64,000 nucleotides of DNA from Gymnorhina tibicen (taxonomy: Eukaryota > Chordata > Aves > Passeriformes > Artamidae), in the NCBI GenBank assembly GCA_013399875.1, contig VXAZ01001749.1:1371956-1435955 (forward strand). Reading direction: 5' to 3'. Positions 11,766 to 22,964 of this stretch are shown one piece after another. The notes beneath the pieces are model-generated. The model ran no database searches and had not been told where the DNA came from. It saw only the letters and a program-made list of their open reading frames with translations. Numbering within the stretch: position 1 is the first letter of the stretch; every line of letters starts with the position of its first letter. Both the position numbers and the translations under genes were made by a program.

Positions 11766-12399
11766 TTTTTCCTGCCGTTCAGGATGTGGCAGTAAATATG
11801 TAATTAATAGTGTATTATTTAATGCACAGCAACATCAGAATACGCTTTTGAGGCTCTAAATTCTGTCTCTGTCCATCTCTCTCTACTTTGTTAGTCATTG
11901 CTGAATAAAATCAAAAGTTTATGGGTGTCAAAAAACTCAACCCAGATTAAGATTTGGAAATAAACAGATTATTTGCACAATAAAACAGAATACTTAGCTA
12001 CAAATTTGTAGGAACTGAAAAGTTAAAGAACAAAATTATAAAAAGAAACAATTAAGAGGGGTACAAATAAAATTACTTAGAATTACTTAGAAAACAAACC
12101 ACACATTTATTTTCAAGCACAGAAGTTCTGGGATACAAAAGTTCAGCCGTGATATAACTCGGTAAGATGGAAAGCAATACCGGTTCTCATGCAAAGTGAT
12201 ACAAGATGTGACATAAGTCTGAGTTAGTAATTTGCCTGTCTGAATCACATGACCATGTGCCAAGATAATGGATCGGTCACTTAGAGGTTAGTAAGATTAC
12301 TGTTCAAAATATATGATTGCATAGAATCACATCTGGGACACAAATGGATTCCCATCTTGGGAGCTGCCACCACTGTCTCCTGTTCATCCCATTCACAAA
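11766..12399. other. AT-rich gene-free DNA
   Basis: No gene recognised. There is a short direct repeat of AATTACTTAGAA near 12070-12092. Confidence 0.5.
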
Positions 12400-13345
12400 C
12401 TGTTCACATACTGTATTAGAGACCACGGGATGTTTGACACTTATTCCTATTGGAAGTTGTTCCAGTATGTCACTCCTCCAATGGCCAAAATCTCCTAATT
12501 TTCAGCTAAAACAAATACATTGCCAACGTGAAACTTCCCAGTATTGGCAATACTTTTAATTTGAATAGTTACCCTCTATGTCAGGTGTTTACCTCTCTTC
12601 ATTGTTGGCAGACACTAATCAGAACTTTTCCCAGCCTTTGTTTTTTAGAATAGACAAGTCAAATTCTATAAATTTTCTTTAATCACATCAGTAATCCTGT
12701 TCTTTCAGTCTGTGATTCTCAGACATATTCAAGATCAGGTCTTACATCACTGTCTAAATGCAATACTGTTTCCCATACCTTCGTGGTACATCCTAAGACG
12801 AAGTTTTCTCTCTTCTATTTTGCGTTAGTCCTTACAGTTGTCTTGCAGTGTCCTTTTGTAGACCTTCACCAATTAAAAGCAAAAATCCTCTTTTTCATCT
12901 CTAAACTCATGACTTTGCTGTGTGCAATATCAAATACCCTTCAATTTGTATTTCTGAGATCATCAAATCATCTAAGTTGATCCACATGTTATTCTAGTCT
13001 TCTTCTGCATTGACTCTCTCTCCCAGTTTTCTGTTTTGAGGAAATTAGTACATTTTCCTTTCTGTGTCATTGAAGAACTCCATTAGCATGCTCTTTTCAT
13101 TGCATTGCTTTCCCTTTAAATTGTTATCTCTCCTTTAGACACTTCCTTGCCTACTTTAGATTTGCTCTACTATTCCCCAACTTCTCTTGCTTAACTGGTA
13201 ATTTCCCAAATGGTATTATATCAAAACCCTTTATGAAGTCCAGATGAATGAGACCTGATTAATTTCCTTTGTCAAAAAATCAGTTACTTTATCTGAGAAA
13301 AAATATCAGATGTTACTAAAGTTACATTTTGCCGGTGGTTTATTC
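12400..13345 (-). pseudogene. Ancient CR1/L3-like LINE fragment, minus strand
   Basis: The best evidence is 13190-13345. Read on the minus strand it gives DKGN, a stop, then LIHLDFIKGFDIIPFG, which corresponds to the conserved DKGNxVDVIYLDFxKAFDxVPH motif of CR1-type reverse transcriptases (the first catalytic Asp lies in this motif). The flank at lower coordinates (for example 12730-12800 and 12940-13000) has the flavour of the downstream part of such elements. It is very divergent and full of stops, so it is a dead relic. The left limit is a guess and only the 13.2-13.35 kb core is well supported. Confidence 0.5.
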
Positions 13346-13349
13346 TATA

Positions 13350-14984
13350 TTCTGATGAAACTTACAGTGCTGTGTTCTCAATTTTAAAAACTATATGCTT
13401 TACTTATCCAGTATCTGCATGCTTCTTAGATTTTCATGACAATTTTTAGTATGCAGAGGCAGTACTCGTGCTCATCGGCCACATTAACACAATGGCTCTT
13501 TTGGAGCCATTACAGTTGATCATGCCAATGATCCATGGATTATATACTTTTATAAGGTCTGGTGCACTTGCAAACAAAAGGTTTTTTTCTTTGTGTTTCT
13601 GTTTCTTAAGAGACACTTTGTCTTCCTCCCCAAATCATCCTTTAATATTCATGCAAAGCAGCCAAACAAAGGAAGCCAAGCCACAAAAATTCTAGCTAAG
13701 ATGATGTGATGAATACACTTAATCCTGGAGCAGAAAAGTAATTTCTGTCTCTGATGTAGGTTTTTTGTGGTTGCTTTTCTGTTCTGTGCTTCCATAGTAC
13801 AGAAAGGCCCTGACCCACTCTGGGGATCATAAGCACACATGCAAATTCAGTCCCATTTTTAACTATGCATACAAGAGAGAAACTGTTCCCTGAGAAACAC
13901 AGTTGTGGTTTTGTCTCTTTCATATCAAATGTTGCCACTTATCTCTGACTCTCTCTATTCCCAAATAAAACTATTCTGAAGCAGGTCCATGTTTGCTCCT
14001 GACCCATCCTGGTAGCATTGGCTTCTGGAACAGAGAAACCCCAGGAGACTCAGATCATGTCTAACAATGCAAATTATTGAAGATGTTTAGGAATTTGTTT
14101 GTCCCACCATTTTCAGGCCATGCTCTAAAGTTCGGACAAACCAGAAGGGAATACAAGAGAACGATGCCATTAGACAGATTTTCATGGTTGTCCTTTCCTA
14201 ATCCTTTCTGGTGATGTCTGTGAGTATCTTGGGGGAAAGGCCATTCTAGAACCAACTGAAAGTAATCCTGTGCTGAGTGGAAGGATTCAATTAGCATTAG
14301 CTGCACTGCTGTGTTGATTCATCTCAGTCAAAGCCTCCCCATTGTCCCCACCGTTTACACACTCATTTCTTGCCTAACCCCATCCTAGATAAAACCAATT
14401 CATTTGCTGGACACAGAGACCCTAATAGAGATTAAAGGGCAGTGTTACGCTGTGTAGACTCAGTGTAGGCTGGGATAAGTTTTACTTCTTCCACACAATA
14501 CAGAGCTCAGTGGGAACTCAGTCCACTTCACACTCATAGGTCACCCCATATTTAGTGCAGATACAGCCAGTCTGCACCTGCAACATTAACTCTGTTCACT
14601 ATGTGCACAAGCCAGTTACCTGCTGCACACATGGTGAACAGAGTATTAATGTAACTAAGGACACTGGCCAGCAACAGGGAGACGAGAAACTTTAATAAAA
14701 ACAAAACAAAGAACTTGGAGGAATTCAAGTAGGGTTCATCATACACAAAACCAAAAATTCCTCAACTAAATACCAGCTTGATAAAAATGCAGGTACTGAA
14801 TCTGCAATGATGAGTCTGGAGATGATTAATTAGATCATAGAAGATTCCCATTAAAAGCCCTGCTGTAAGTTGCTTAAAAGAGAAAATGTGATTTAACAAA
14901 AGAGCTTTAACATCCTTGCAACTCACAGTTCATAGACTCCTCACCAAAGAGTGAAGGCTTTGTTTGGAACATGCCTGTGCTGAA
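13350..14984. other. Gene-free DNA with one short hairpin
   Basis: AATGGCTC and GAGCCATT form an 8-bp stem around 13491-13511. No exon or nameable repeat was recognised. Confidence 0.45.
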
Positions 14985-15070
14985 GACCTCCTATGTGACC
15001 ACAGGAGAGTATCTTACTTTCCCCGTACCTTTGTTACTTATCTATAAAATGGATGATATATTATTCCTTT
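14985..15070 (+). repeat. MIR-like SINE relic
   Basis: TATGTGACC followed by a CTTACTTTCCC block and TTACTTATCTATAAAATGGATGATA keeps the order of the MIR core (TGTGACCTTGGGC, then CTCTxTGCCTCAGTTxCCTCATCTGTAAAATGGGGATxATA). MIR-type tRNA SINEs predate the amniote split and survive as faint copies in birds. By-eye match only. Confidence 0.4.
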
Positions 15071-15119
15071 CTCCATCCTTTATCTCATCTGTTTAGATGT
15101 TAGTTTCTTTAAAGAAGAA

Positions 15120-18100
15120 AGTTGTCTCTCACAGCAAGGAAGAAAGAGTGCAGGCTCAATAATAATAACTCCGAGACCTAGACATTGTCTGACAAAGTGA
15201 AATGATTTCCTCTTTGTCTCCTTGCTCATCAGCCAGGAGTATCAGGATGTGCAACTCTTACGAGTCCATGGGTATACAATGGAAGGCTGCGTAGCTGGGG
15301 AACCACAGGGCATTCACAGGCTTTTACCAAGGGATATGAACTGTATTTGAATTAGGAGCAACTGACATTCAGGGGCTCCAATAATACAGGTAATTTGGAC
15401 TTTTATAAGGAAGTAGGAAATACTTATTAAAAAGAGAATTTGTGCAGAATACTGGCCAGAAAAGGAATAGGTAAGGGCTATTTTCAATAACTACTTGAAG
15501 TCATCATTCCAGTGAATTGGAAAAAACACACGCTTGCAAAACAAATGCATCCATAAAAAGAGGAAAATGCCAACACCGAGAATACTAATGAAAGACACAG
15601 TGTATAAAATCTAGTTCCACCTGCAGTATTGCAGTCAACTTTGATTACCTTATCAGGTATGGGATGCTATCACTCCTGGAAGGGTGCAGTGCAGGAAGTC
15701 AGGGTAGTTCCAGCTTATGTGTCTTTGAGGCAGAGCAATGAAGAATTAGGCTTGTTTTCCCTGATAGATTTCAACTGTAACAGAATAGAATTCAAGGTGA
15801 GACAGAGGTATTGAAGTTACCTTTGTACTCAGCTAGAGACAACCAGACTCCTCTGAGAAGCGCACAGCTAACGATCACAGTCTAAAAGAGAGGCTGAAGG
15901 GGGAAAAGACTTGCTCAGGAGGGCAACTTACTCATTTTCACAGGAGCTGTCCCTCTCTTTTGGGGACCCAGGTTACTATTTGGTCTCCCTTGGACAGTGT
16001 AACTCCACTGGCCACTCCACTGATGAAGGCAGCTCTTAGGGAGCACTAAAGTCACTCAAAGCAATTCCCATTATAGAAACAATACACTGTTAGTATATAT
16101 AAGTTCTATAGTTTCATAACATCATGTGTTTTGATTGCTATATAGGAGCAAGGCCAGAAGACAGAACCGTCATAGAGGCATTTAAAAACCAGGTTATGTG
16201 AGGAACAAATAAAAATTCTTTTCCTCTGCTAAGCAGATACATTCTTCCTGTGCCTAATAAATAGGTTATAAAAGAGGAGTCTGCTAGTCTGAATGTTAAA
16301 AGGTCACCAATGGCCTCTTTTTGTCTATTTATAACAGCCCTCAGCCCAACAGATTTTTTTGTGCCATAATTTCCCACGCTAACAAATGTTTTATTTAATA
16401 TTCTAATCCCCCTTAGCCAGATATGTGTCTTCTCAAATATTGTAACCATTACAATTTCACGTGTTTGGTGATTGACGTGAAGTTGGTAACAGTAAGAAAA
16501 TATGTATTGCATCCTTGTAGACTTGTTGAGACTCTGGAATGAACATATGCTGTTAAGACTGATTTGTCTGGCAGTCCAAAAACACTCTAATTGTTCTGGC
16601 AGGCTCAGACTCAGCACTGAGTTACTTCACCATCCTTGCTCTATCAAACCAAAAGAATTAGTAATTGAAGCTTCTTTGAAGGGGGAATACATTTCCATGT
16701 TCATTTTTTAAATCACTGTGAAAGGACTATGGACACTTAATTTTCATGGAATGAAAAAAGGTAACACACTGGAGGACTGGATTTGATGATCAATACCTTA
16801 GAATCCCACTTGCACAAATAATTTAACTTTCACAACTGTAAAAGTCAGTATTGTTTTGTGTAGTTTTAACACACTTCAGACCTTCATTGCTCTTTAAAAT
16901 TACTGCATTTCTCAGTCATTGTTCTAATTATAATATATTAAAAAGTTAAATAATTTATAACTCCTATTCTATAGAATTGAAATGAAGGTGTCCCTCTTTT
17001 GTCAGCTGGTACAAGAGGAATTATTGGATTTATTCATTCATGGTTTAGGAAAAGCACAGAATTACACTTTTTTACAGACCTAGTTTTTCACCTGAGAACT
17101 ATTCAGTAAGAGCAAGATCTTCTAAAATGCTTACACTGGCCTTAGACATGTCTTTAGAGGTGACTAAGAGAGAGTTTAGACACTCACACCAGAGCTAATC
17201 CTCAGATTCACTCTTCAGTTACCACTTGGAGTCTATAACTGTAAAACTTGTCCACCAGTAATTGATCATGATCATAGACAGCCAAGAAGTCATTGATCAT
17301 GATCACAAATGCCTTTTGCCGTGCTGAAATGTTCAGAGTTTGTCTCAATTTTGCTGAAATGTTTGAATACACAAATTGGAGATGTGACAGATCCATATTG
17401 AGTGACTTGACCCTGCAAATTCCATCATGTTGTCTTCAAAACCCAATTATTGATTATTCTAAGAGAGAATACTCACCTTTTGAACTTGTAGCACACTGCA
17501 TGGAAAAAAAATGATTAATTGAAGATTCAATATATTTGTATTTAGAGAGAGATAAAAAAAGTCACTGCAAGTAAGATCTGTCTTTTCACTTAGGAAATGA
17601 GGAGTCTTGGACTCTTTCTCCAATGACTTTATATTTTTGAAGTAAGTATATTAATTAAATAGAAATTATAACAGTCAAAACTGAGATGAACTCTCAAAAT
17701 CAACCAGGCTGCAGGAAAACAGAAAGATGAAGATCTGTCTAAAAATCTGCTGAAGATAAAATGAGATTTGAGTCTGTATTTTTCATATCCTTTCTGCTCT
17801 AACCCCAATCACCAGATAGAAGGTAGTGGCAACACCACTGCTTCTTCTCACTTTATTTTGTGCAAAGGGATCTGAAGCAGAGAGCCAGCCCCCGACATCT
17901 GCAATGTTCTGAGGGGGGGAAGTGTCAGAAGAGAATGGAGATTAAGAAATAATTTTTCTCTCCTTGGCATTTACCATCAGTTACATTTGGCAGTGTCTTA
18001 TTCAATAACGTAGTTTTGGAAGATACCTAGTTACTCCCTGGCACTGGCATAGGGACACTGGTTATTTCCTCTAGTAGGGAACAAGAAACTCCCACGCTAA

Positions 18101-20205
18101 GCCAAAAAAATACGTATTGCATGCTGAGCCTAGGTCACCTTTGTTGAAGATTTATTAATTATTTAATGTTCAGGGGGATTCTACCAGCTTCAGTTGTTCA
18201 GATGAATTTTTAATAAGTCACTATTAACATAAATGGGAAGTATAAATTGCTTGCATTATCCTCTATGCAGTGGTAGCAATGAGAGGCTTCTGCACGAAGG
18301 TCCAAGATGTGCTGTTTACCTAATAGGAACTGACAGCTGAATGATCCCATTCTCCTGGGAATGTCTTGAAAAATAAAACCAAAATCTTTTCACCATAGAG
18401 GAGTTCTATTTTACAGTAGCCAGAAAGCACCTGAAGCAGTTAAGTTATCTGAAGAACTGAAAAGAAAAAGCAGTATCTTAGTGATGTGCTCAGAGACTTA
18501 CCTGGGGATGAAACTATGTTCTAAGAGAAAATTCAGTTGAGCCAACATATTGCAAAAAACCAAACTTCTGTTAGGAGAGTGTGTCTTTTCCTGAAGCATA
18601 TTACTTACTGTAGATATTTTCCTAAATACAATTTGTTGTTCTTGAAAGAAAGGTTTAAAGACCAAAATTGTAATTCAAGGATTCATTATCACTGAGGATT
18701 TCCAGTACTTTCTGTTTTCCTAAGAAGTCAGAAAATGTTTAATAGGTGTTTGCATTAAATTAGGTTGTCTTACCACTTTTTGTGTTTTGACTGTTGCCAG
18801 GACAGTGAGTCAACCAAGCACTACACTTGATGTGCCTAGACCTTTCACCCAGTGCAGACAGAATGGTTTTAAATTCAGAAAAGCCAACATTTACTTGAAG
18901 CAAAACTAGAAATTAAACTTTTTAATGAAATACTATTTAAAACAGGTGGGGAAGACAGAACTGCATTACAGTGTTTTGTACGTAGCTGCCCCATGTCCCT
19001 CTGTCCTCGCAGGTGGTTGGTTGCTCCCAGTTAACTCAATGACTTCCTAAGTCACGGAGCAAATTCTGTGCTCTTGTTCCTTGGAAGGGAACATCTCTTG
19101 TGAGATTTGCCTGGCTTCACCCTCCTCATCTCTGCAGTGTCTTTGCATGAGCTTCAAGCCATCATCTTCATTCTGTATCTGTTTTGGTGGCCCCATGAAG
19201 CTTGGAATTGTTTCTGTCTCAACACACTTAACAGCTTCCCTGAGGAAGGAGCCTGTACAACCTCTCTGCAAGACTCCACCCAGACAGGCTTCTTGAAAGA
19301 ACATAAACACAGTTGTGAAGACATAAATAAAACAAATACCATCTGTCATGCCAGCATTGCCCCATATGTGTAACCACCTTTTCTTAGTCTTTTCAACTGA
19401 TTTTCCAACATGCCCAAATACACATTCGGCTTATTAGAGAATTTTAGCACCTTATGGATGCCACTCCCAAACATTTTAAGTGCAGTCCATGCAAGTACCA
19501 AAATAATTCTGGATTTTTCTTGTCCAACTACAGTCATTTCTACTTCCTAGTCAACTGTACAGTTAAGCTCCTTTTATCTGAATTATCTGTGATTGTTTTA
19601 GTCCTTTCTGACTTCGTCGATTTTGAGTATCTGTTACGCCTCACATAAGAGAGAAGTGAATGGGTCAAATTTACTTGACACAATTTTCCTGAAATCAGCA
19701 GTGCTACAGCATACACAACTTTTTTGAAATCTTTTTGCTTTCTGACTACCAAATAAATTTTCAAAACTACTCTTAGTCTTTAACTTTATCAGTCTTCCTA
19801 TCTTTGTAAAAGTCTTGTTTAGATGAGGTTAATTTTTTTTTGCTACAAAGGATGATTGACTCCTGTTGAATAGTAACAGAATCACAAATGAGAGAAGACA
19901 AAAGACAGAATCCCATTTGCACCAATAGGTTGCAAAGCCAGGGAGAATGCATGAAGGGTAAATTGATGTCCCACCACTGTGCTGCAGTCCAGGTGGGCAA
20001 AACTGTGAAGGAGATGAACTAGAAAATGAAACTGCTCAGTATTTCCCAGTGGTAACTACTGTAAAAGGCATCAAACTTCCTTGGAGTTGAGTAGTCATGA
20101 CCTTATTTCGAGGCAAAAGATCTTAGTATGAAAAACAGATTAAAAGGCAACTTGAAAACTTGTTGGTTGTGTAGCACAGAGGTTTACAAATGACTATGAA
20201 ATACA
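15120..20205. other. AT-rich gene-free DNA
   Basis: No supported gene. The minus-strand frame at 16138-16617 is long (about 159 codons) but opens with GTG; its first ATG is far inside and nothing in it is recognisable. A pair of TGATCATGATCA palindromes lies at 17261-17305. The stretch 19047-19537 is unusually open on both strands but has no identifiable product. Confidence 0.45.
17261..17305. repeat. Two copies of a GATC-rich palindromic 14-mer
   Basis: ATTGATCATGATCA occurs at 17261-17274 and at 17292-17305, 31 bp apart. Its TGATCATGATCA core is a perfect 12-bp palindrome. Confidence 0.85.
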
Positions 20206-20215
20206 GAAAATTTTC

Positions 20216-20262
20216 ACTGCCACAGACTATTTGTGCAGCCTTGGACAGATCATTTAATCTCG
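20216..20262 (+). repeat. MIR-like SINE relic
   Basis: ACTATTTGTGCAGCCTTGGA followed by CAGATCATTTAATCTC resembles the MIR core ACTAGCTGTGTGACCTTGGGCAAGTCACTTAACCTC. Short and divergent; by-eye match. Confidence 0.35.
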
Positions 20263-20279
20263 TGGAGACCCAGAAGGTC

Positions 20280-22860
20280 TGACTAGAATGAAGATTCTGC
20301 TTTTTGCTCTCTTTTGTCTGTCCTGCTGTTTACATTTCAAGTGTCTCTGCTGAAGAGCATATTAGAGTCTCTCAGCAGTGCTGTAATGCAAGTCCATGAA
20401 TGAAGACAAAAGCTATACTGTACAAAAGCGTGGATCCTAAGACATTAGAATTTGTCATCCTTAGACAGCATTCTTCTTACCATAATCTTATTAACATGAT
20501 AAACTCCTGATTCTCATGACAGAAGTACAAGTGCAAGTCGTAACATGGCCTTTCTCTGCATTTTGGCCCTCTGGGACCATAAGTGACAGTGCAGCCCTTG
20601 AAGCCGATTGACTGCTGTAACTACAAGATGAACAGCAACAACAAATTAAATGTCCTGCCCTAAAAGGACAAGAAGCCTCCTACATTGGCCACAGGTAGAG
20701 AAAAGCTAAAGACTGTGAGGAAAAGAAGATCAACTGGATGATATTTAGTTAGAGGAGGCTTAACTTCGCCCTCATTTTTACCAGTTGCCAGTTGGTCTTA
20801 ATTCCACAATGGTGTTGTATCAGTGTTAAACCAGCCAAGTGATGAAAAAGTGAAGTTCAGACTCAGTTGCCAATAGGCAGGCACATGATCAGCAGAGGTG
20901 CCCACCTTATTCCCAATTACCACTGAGTAGACACGAGATACTCCCCTTTCTACCATCCCTCATGTGGTTTTTCCTATTGTATACTGATATGTTGTACTAC
21001 CGGCACTAATTTTCTCATTTATTATTGCAGTATCAGAACACATTATAGCATCAGAGCATGAGATGAGAGAATGTTTGTGTCTCTCTCAAGCACAGCCTTG
21101 GTACTCTGTAGGGTGGGGCAAGGGCGGAATGACAGTAAATAATACGGGAAATAAAAACAGACTTAAAAGCATGTAACATTTTGGTAAGGAATTTTTTTTT
21201 TATAGCCATGACTTTGGGGAAAATTACTTTTATGGCCAGCTTTTCAACAGGCCTGCACAAATATTCCTATAGTGTTTGCAGGTGCAACCATATGTATGCG
21301 AGACATGACTGTCTAAAGAAAAAGCTTTCAGCAAGCTGAGAGAGTTTCTTTTTTAATCCTACTTGCTTTTAAAACACAGGTCTTCTAGGAAAGAAATAAC
21401 AACCTCCAGCTGAGCTCCTCAGGCTATTTGGTTGGAAGAATGAGGAAGGCTCAGCACCTTGGGTCTTGAACTTCCGTGAGAAATCTAGTACTGAATTCTT
21501 ATGAATGTCACATCGGATGCAACTGGGTGCAGAAGATTGAAGAATCTGGCCTGAACATCTAGATCATTCCATGTAACTTAGCTTTGATTTCTCTTTCCTG
21601 CTCCCCACTCCCCTATTTACATGCAGACATGGGCACAGACGTTCATGTGTGTATCCAGACTTGCGGAAGTTGATACTGGGACATGGATAGGCACAGACAC
21701 ACCTACAGAGAGACACACAGACTGTGTATTTCAAAAAATGCAAATCTTTCCTATTTAATCATAACCTGCCTGCAAGTGATGTGTTTAATCATGCTAGAAA
21801 AGGTACAAGTTGATAATTTTATTCAAATGAAGGAATTGAACAGAACTTAGAGGTTAAAAATCCTGAAGGCTGATTGCTAGTGTTGAGAGCATATATTTAT
21901 AAGCAATTAATGGCATGCTTGGGGTTTTTTTCTCCTACACATTTTTTGCCAATGATAAAGTACTCCCTGTATGGTATCAACCAGCTGTATTATCAAATAG
22001 AAAGAAAGAGATGAAAGAAAAAGTGACAAAATCCTGGAATACACTTATTCTCTGCCCACACACAACTATTCTCTCCTCCTTTTCTCAGTGGGTTGTAATT
22101 TCTCCTTACCCTTTGAAAGAAAGCAGAATTATGAGGAAAATTGTAAACATGTTAAAGAATTGGTCACAAAATGCTAATATATTGCAGTCCTGTTGTGTCA
22201 CCACCTGTATGTGGTGAATACCTACACGTATGCAGTAGCACTAATTCTCAGGGACTGATCAAACACGGAGGAAAGCAGTCTAATAATTCAGGACTAGACA
22301 TGTCCACCTTTAAGAAAGGACAGATAAGCAAGACAGGTTGGTTTTTGGGTTGGTTTTTTTTTTTTGGGGGGGGGTGGTGGTTGAAATGTTACACTGAAAT
22401 TAAATCCACAGTTTTTCCTTTTTTTTTTTTTTTTTGCCACAGAAAACCATAAACCTTCTCCCCATCTGTTGATCAGAAAAAATTTGGAAATGACTATTTC
22501 TTGGAAAAGCAAGGTTTTCAAAAGCAAGCATTTTCACAGGATGTACCATATTTTTTGACAAGCAAAAAAAAGACTTATGTTCAGAAATTTCTGGGAAAGG
22601 GCAGAGGAGAGGAAAGAGACTGGGACTGATCTCCAAATATCCTGAAGGTAGAGTGCTTGCACAAATATGGGAGACCAGTCCAAGAATTCAGTTGAAGGAA
22701 TTTCTAGATTATTCTCCCATGAGAGACCCTTCTCCTTAGAGTCTGGTGTAGAGCCCTGTCTTGTGGCACAGGAATATTGACCTACTCCTAGATCGTCCTT
22801 CTTTGGGAGTGAAGAGTTAATATAACTAAATATTGTATTAATTCAAGATCAAGGATTACA
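20280..22860. other. Gene-free DNA with homopolymer tracts
   Basis: No gene recognised. A T-run followed directly by a G-run lies at about 22356-22376, and a long T-run at about 22419-22435. Confidence 0.5.
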
Positions 22861-22867
22861 GTGACTT

Positions 22868-22960
22868 AAGAAAGAAAGCTGGAATTGAAGAGGATCTCAA
22901 GAGATCATGTATTCCACCGCCCTGCACTGAGCACAGGGAGTGGACTCGATTATAGAAGTT
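22868..22960 (-). repeat. CR1-like LINE 3'-end relic
   Basis: GGAATTGAAGAGGATCTCAAGAGATCAT followed by a TTCCACCGCCCTGCACTGAGCACAGG-like block resembles the reversed CR1 3' end (GGAxxGGACCTCxAGAGGTCATCTAGTCCAACCCCCTGC). Only about 90 bp survives, and assignment and limits are approximate. Confidence 0.4.
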
Positions 22961-22964
22961 AGGA

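Noticed and set aside
16138..16617. 159-codon minus-strand frame
   Set aside because: It opens with GTG, not ATG; the first ATG is about 35 codons in, there is no recognisable domain and no splice or Kozak support. Likely chance in AT-rich DNA.
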